From positions 204,001-268,000 of the forward strand of contig JAFKFM010000007.1 of the NCBI GenBank assembly GCA_017308135.1: a DNA stretch of 64,000 nt, given 5' to 3'. The position numbers were made by a program, and so were the translations under genes. Under the pieces are notes generated by a model. That model was not told the origin of the DNA and did no database searches. It saw only the letters and a program-made list of their open reading frames with translations. Positions 63,190 to 64,000 of this stretch are shown here, one piece after another (the stretch's first letter is position 1; every line of letters starts with the position of its first letter). This DNA is from Alphaproteobacteria bacterium (GTDB lineage: Bacteria; Pseudomonadota; Alphaproteobacteria; CACIAM-22H2).

Positions 63190-63939
63190 ATGTCGGATGT
63201 CGTGATCGTCACCGGTGCCAGCACCGGAATCGGGGCCGCAACCGCGCGCCTGCTGGGTTCGCAAGGGGCCAGCGTCGTCGTCAACTACAACAGCTCCACC
63301 GAAGCCGCCGAAGGCGTGGTGGCGGAGGTGAAGGCGCTGGGCGGCAAGGCGATTGCGGTGAAGGCGAATATGGGCTCGCAAGCCGATATCGTGCGCATGT
63401 TCGCCGAGACGGACGCGGCGTTCGGGCCGGTCACGGGTTTGGTCAACAATGCCGCGACCAACACCACGCATCGCAAGATCGAAACCTACGATTTCGACGA
63501 GGTGATGGGCGTGCTCGCGGTCAACACCGCGGGGCTGCTGATCTGCTGCCGCGAGGCGGTCAAGCGCATGTCGACCAAGAACGGCGGCAAAGGCGGGGCG
63601 ATCGTGAACGTGTCCTCGATCGGCGCGCTGACCGGCTCGCCGGGCCGCTTCATCCATTACGCGGGCTCGAAGGGCGCGGTGGATTCGATGACGCTGGGCA
63701 TCGCCAACGAAGTCGCGCGCTGCGGCATCCGCGTCAACGCCATCCGGCCGGGCATGGTCGACACACCCATCCACGCCAAAACCGGCCAAGCCGACCGTAT
63801 GGCGGACGCGGCATTGGCGACACCTTTGGGCCGCGCGGGACGGCCCGAGGAAGTGGCGGAATCGATCGCCTGGCTGCTGTCGGACAAGGCCTCGCTCGTC
63901 ACCGGCGCGATCCTCAACGTGATGGGCGCGCAACGCTGA
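63190..63939 (+). CDS. Short-chain dehydrogenase/reductase
   Basis: This 249-residue classical SDR has the cofactor motif TGASTGIG (about 8-15), NNAAT, catalytic NVSSIG and YAGSK. It resembles glucose 1-dehydrogenase or 3-oxoacyl reductase types; the substrate is unknown. CAGGAG precedes the ATG. It is probably cotranscribed with tctCBA. Confidence 0.88.
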   Translation: MSDVVIVTGASTGIGAATARLLGSQGASVVVNYNSSTEAAEGVVAEVKALGGKAIAVKANMGSQADIVRMFAETDAAFGPVTGLVNNAATNTTHRKIETYDFDEVMGVLAVNTAGLLICCREAVKRMSTKNGGKGGAIVNVSSIGALTGSPGRFIHYAGSKGAVDSMTLGIANEVARCGIRVNAIRPGMVDTPIHAKTGQADRMADAALATPLGRAGRPEEVAESIAWLLSDKASLVTGAILNVMGAQR

Positions 63940-63943
63940 AAGC

Positions 63944-63972
63944 GGCGCTGTTTCAAAGCCTGAAACAGCGCC
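63944..63972 (+). terminator. Perfect 12-bp hairpin after the SDR gene
   Basis: GGCGCTGTTTCA (63944-63955) and TGAAACAGCGCC (63961-63972) form a 12-bp stem with a 5-base loop five bases after the stop codon. No T-run follows, so termination may be factor-assisted; the rest of the window shows nothing clear. Confidence 0.6.
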
Positions 63973-64000
63973 GAATAGGAATGGGCCGCCTTGGGGCGCC

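Overview
The window is about 64 kb of GC-rich DNA with frequent GTG/TTG starts and many sugar-acid and carboxylic-acid catabolic operons. It looks like an alphaproteobacterial chromosome, perhaps a Rhodospirillales relative; this rests on gene content and base composition only. The left edge holds the 3' part of rodA followed by an intact tRNA-Lys(CUU) with its own promoter and a terminator.

The main structural observation is that the 3' part of this tRNA plus its downstream flank (59 bp identical, then a diverged terminator) recurs in the same orientation at 50131-50189. The 49.46 kb between looks like a genomic island inserted at tRNA-Lys. No integrase, transposase or mobilisation gene is visible in it; its cargo is almost wholly uptake and catabolism.

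Inside the island, the left half (about 0.9-21 kb) has two inverted paralogous CoA-transferase genes, an ABC transporter operon carrying a MaoC hydratase and a crotonase, a glucose/mannose-type ABC transporter with a PEP-mutase-family lyase, an FAH-type hydrolase, a LacI regulator, a DUF4286-like protein, and an aroE-like gene followed by denD-otnK-otnI-otnC (D-erythronate to DHAP). At 21.2 kb is a decayed DHDPS-family gene. The right half (22-50 kb) has an MmgE/PrpD protein, a ferric/AfuABC-type ABC transporter with an enolase-superfamily dehydratase and a 2-keto-3-deoxy-L-fuconate dehydrogenase-like SDR, a taurine-type ABC transporter, a Gfo/Idh - enolase-type dehydratase - IlvD/pentonate dehydratase - Gfo/Idh operon, a second LacI regulator, a TRAP transporter, a crotonase, a CaiB-type CoA-transferase, an aldehyde dehydrogenase, a GMC oxidoreductase, an intact DHDPS-family enzyme, a Zn alcohol dehydrogenase and an FMN alpha-hydroxyacid dehydrogenase.

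Fourteen palindromic LacI-type sites of the form TGTAAnCGnnTACA lie in island intergenic regions, many overlapping well-spaced -35/-10 boxes. They fall into two classes: a CCGG-centred class around the first LacI gene (0.9-15 kb) and a CGC/GCGC-centred class mostly around the second (23-47 kb). The simplest reading is two paralogous LacI regulators, each running its own half of a sugar-acid catabolic island.

Right of the island (50.2-64 kb) are a gamma-carbonic-anhydrase-family protein, a BNR/sialidase-like protein, an HpcH/HpaI aldolase, an NTF2-like protein, an IclR regulator with a BKACE (DUF849) enzyme, and a GntR-controlled unit: Ldh2-type dehydrogenase, Fe-alcohol dehydrogenase, aldehyde dehydrogenase, a tripartite tricarboxylate transporter (TctCBA) and an SDR. 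GntR-like palindromes lie at the ldh2 start codon and between the GntR gene and tctC.
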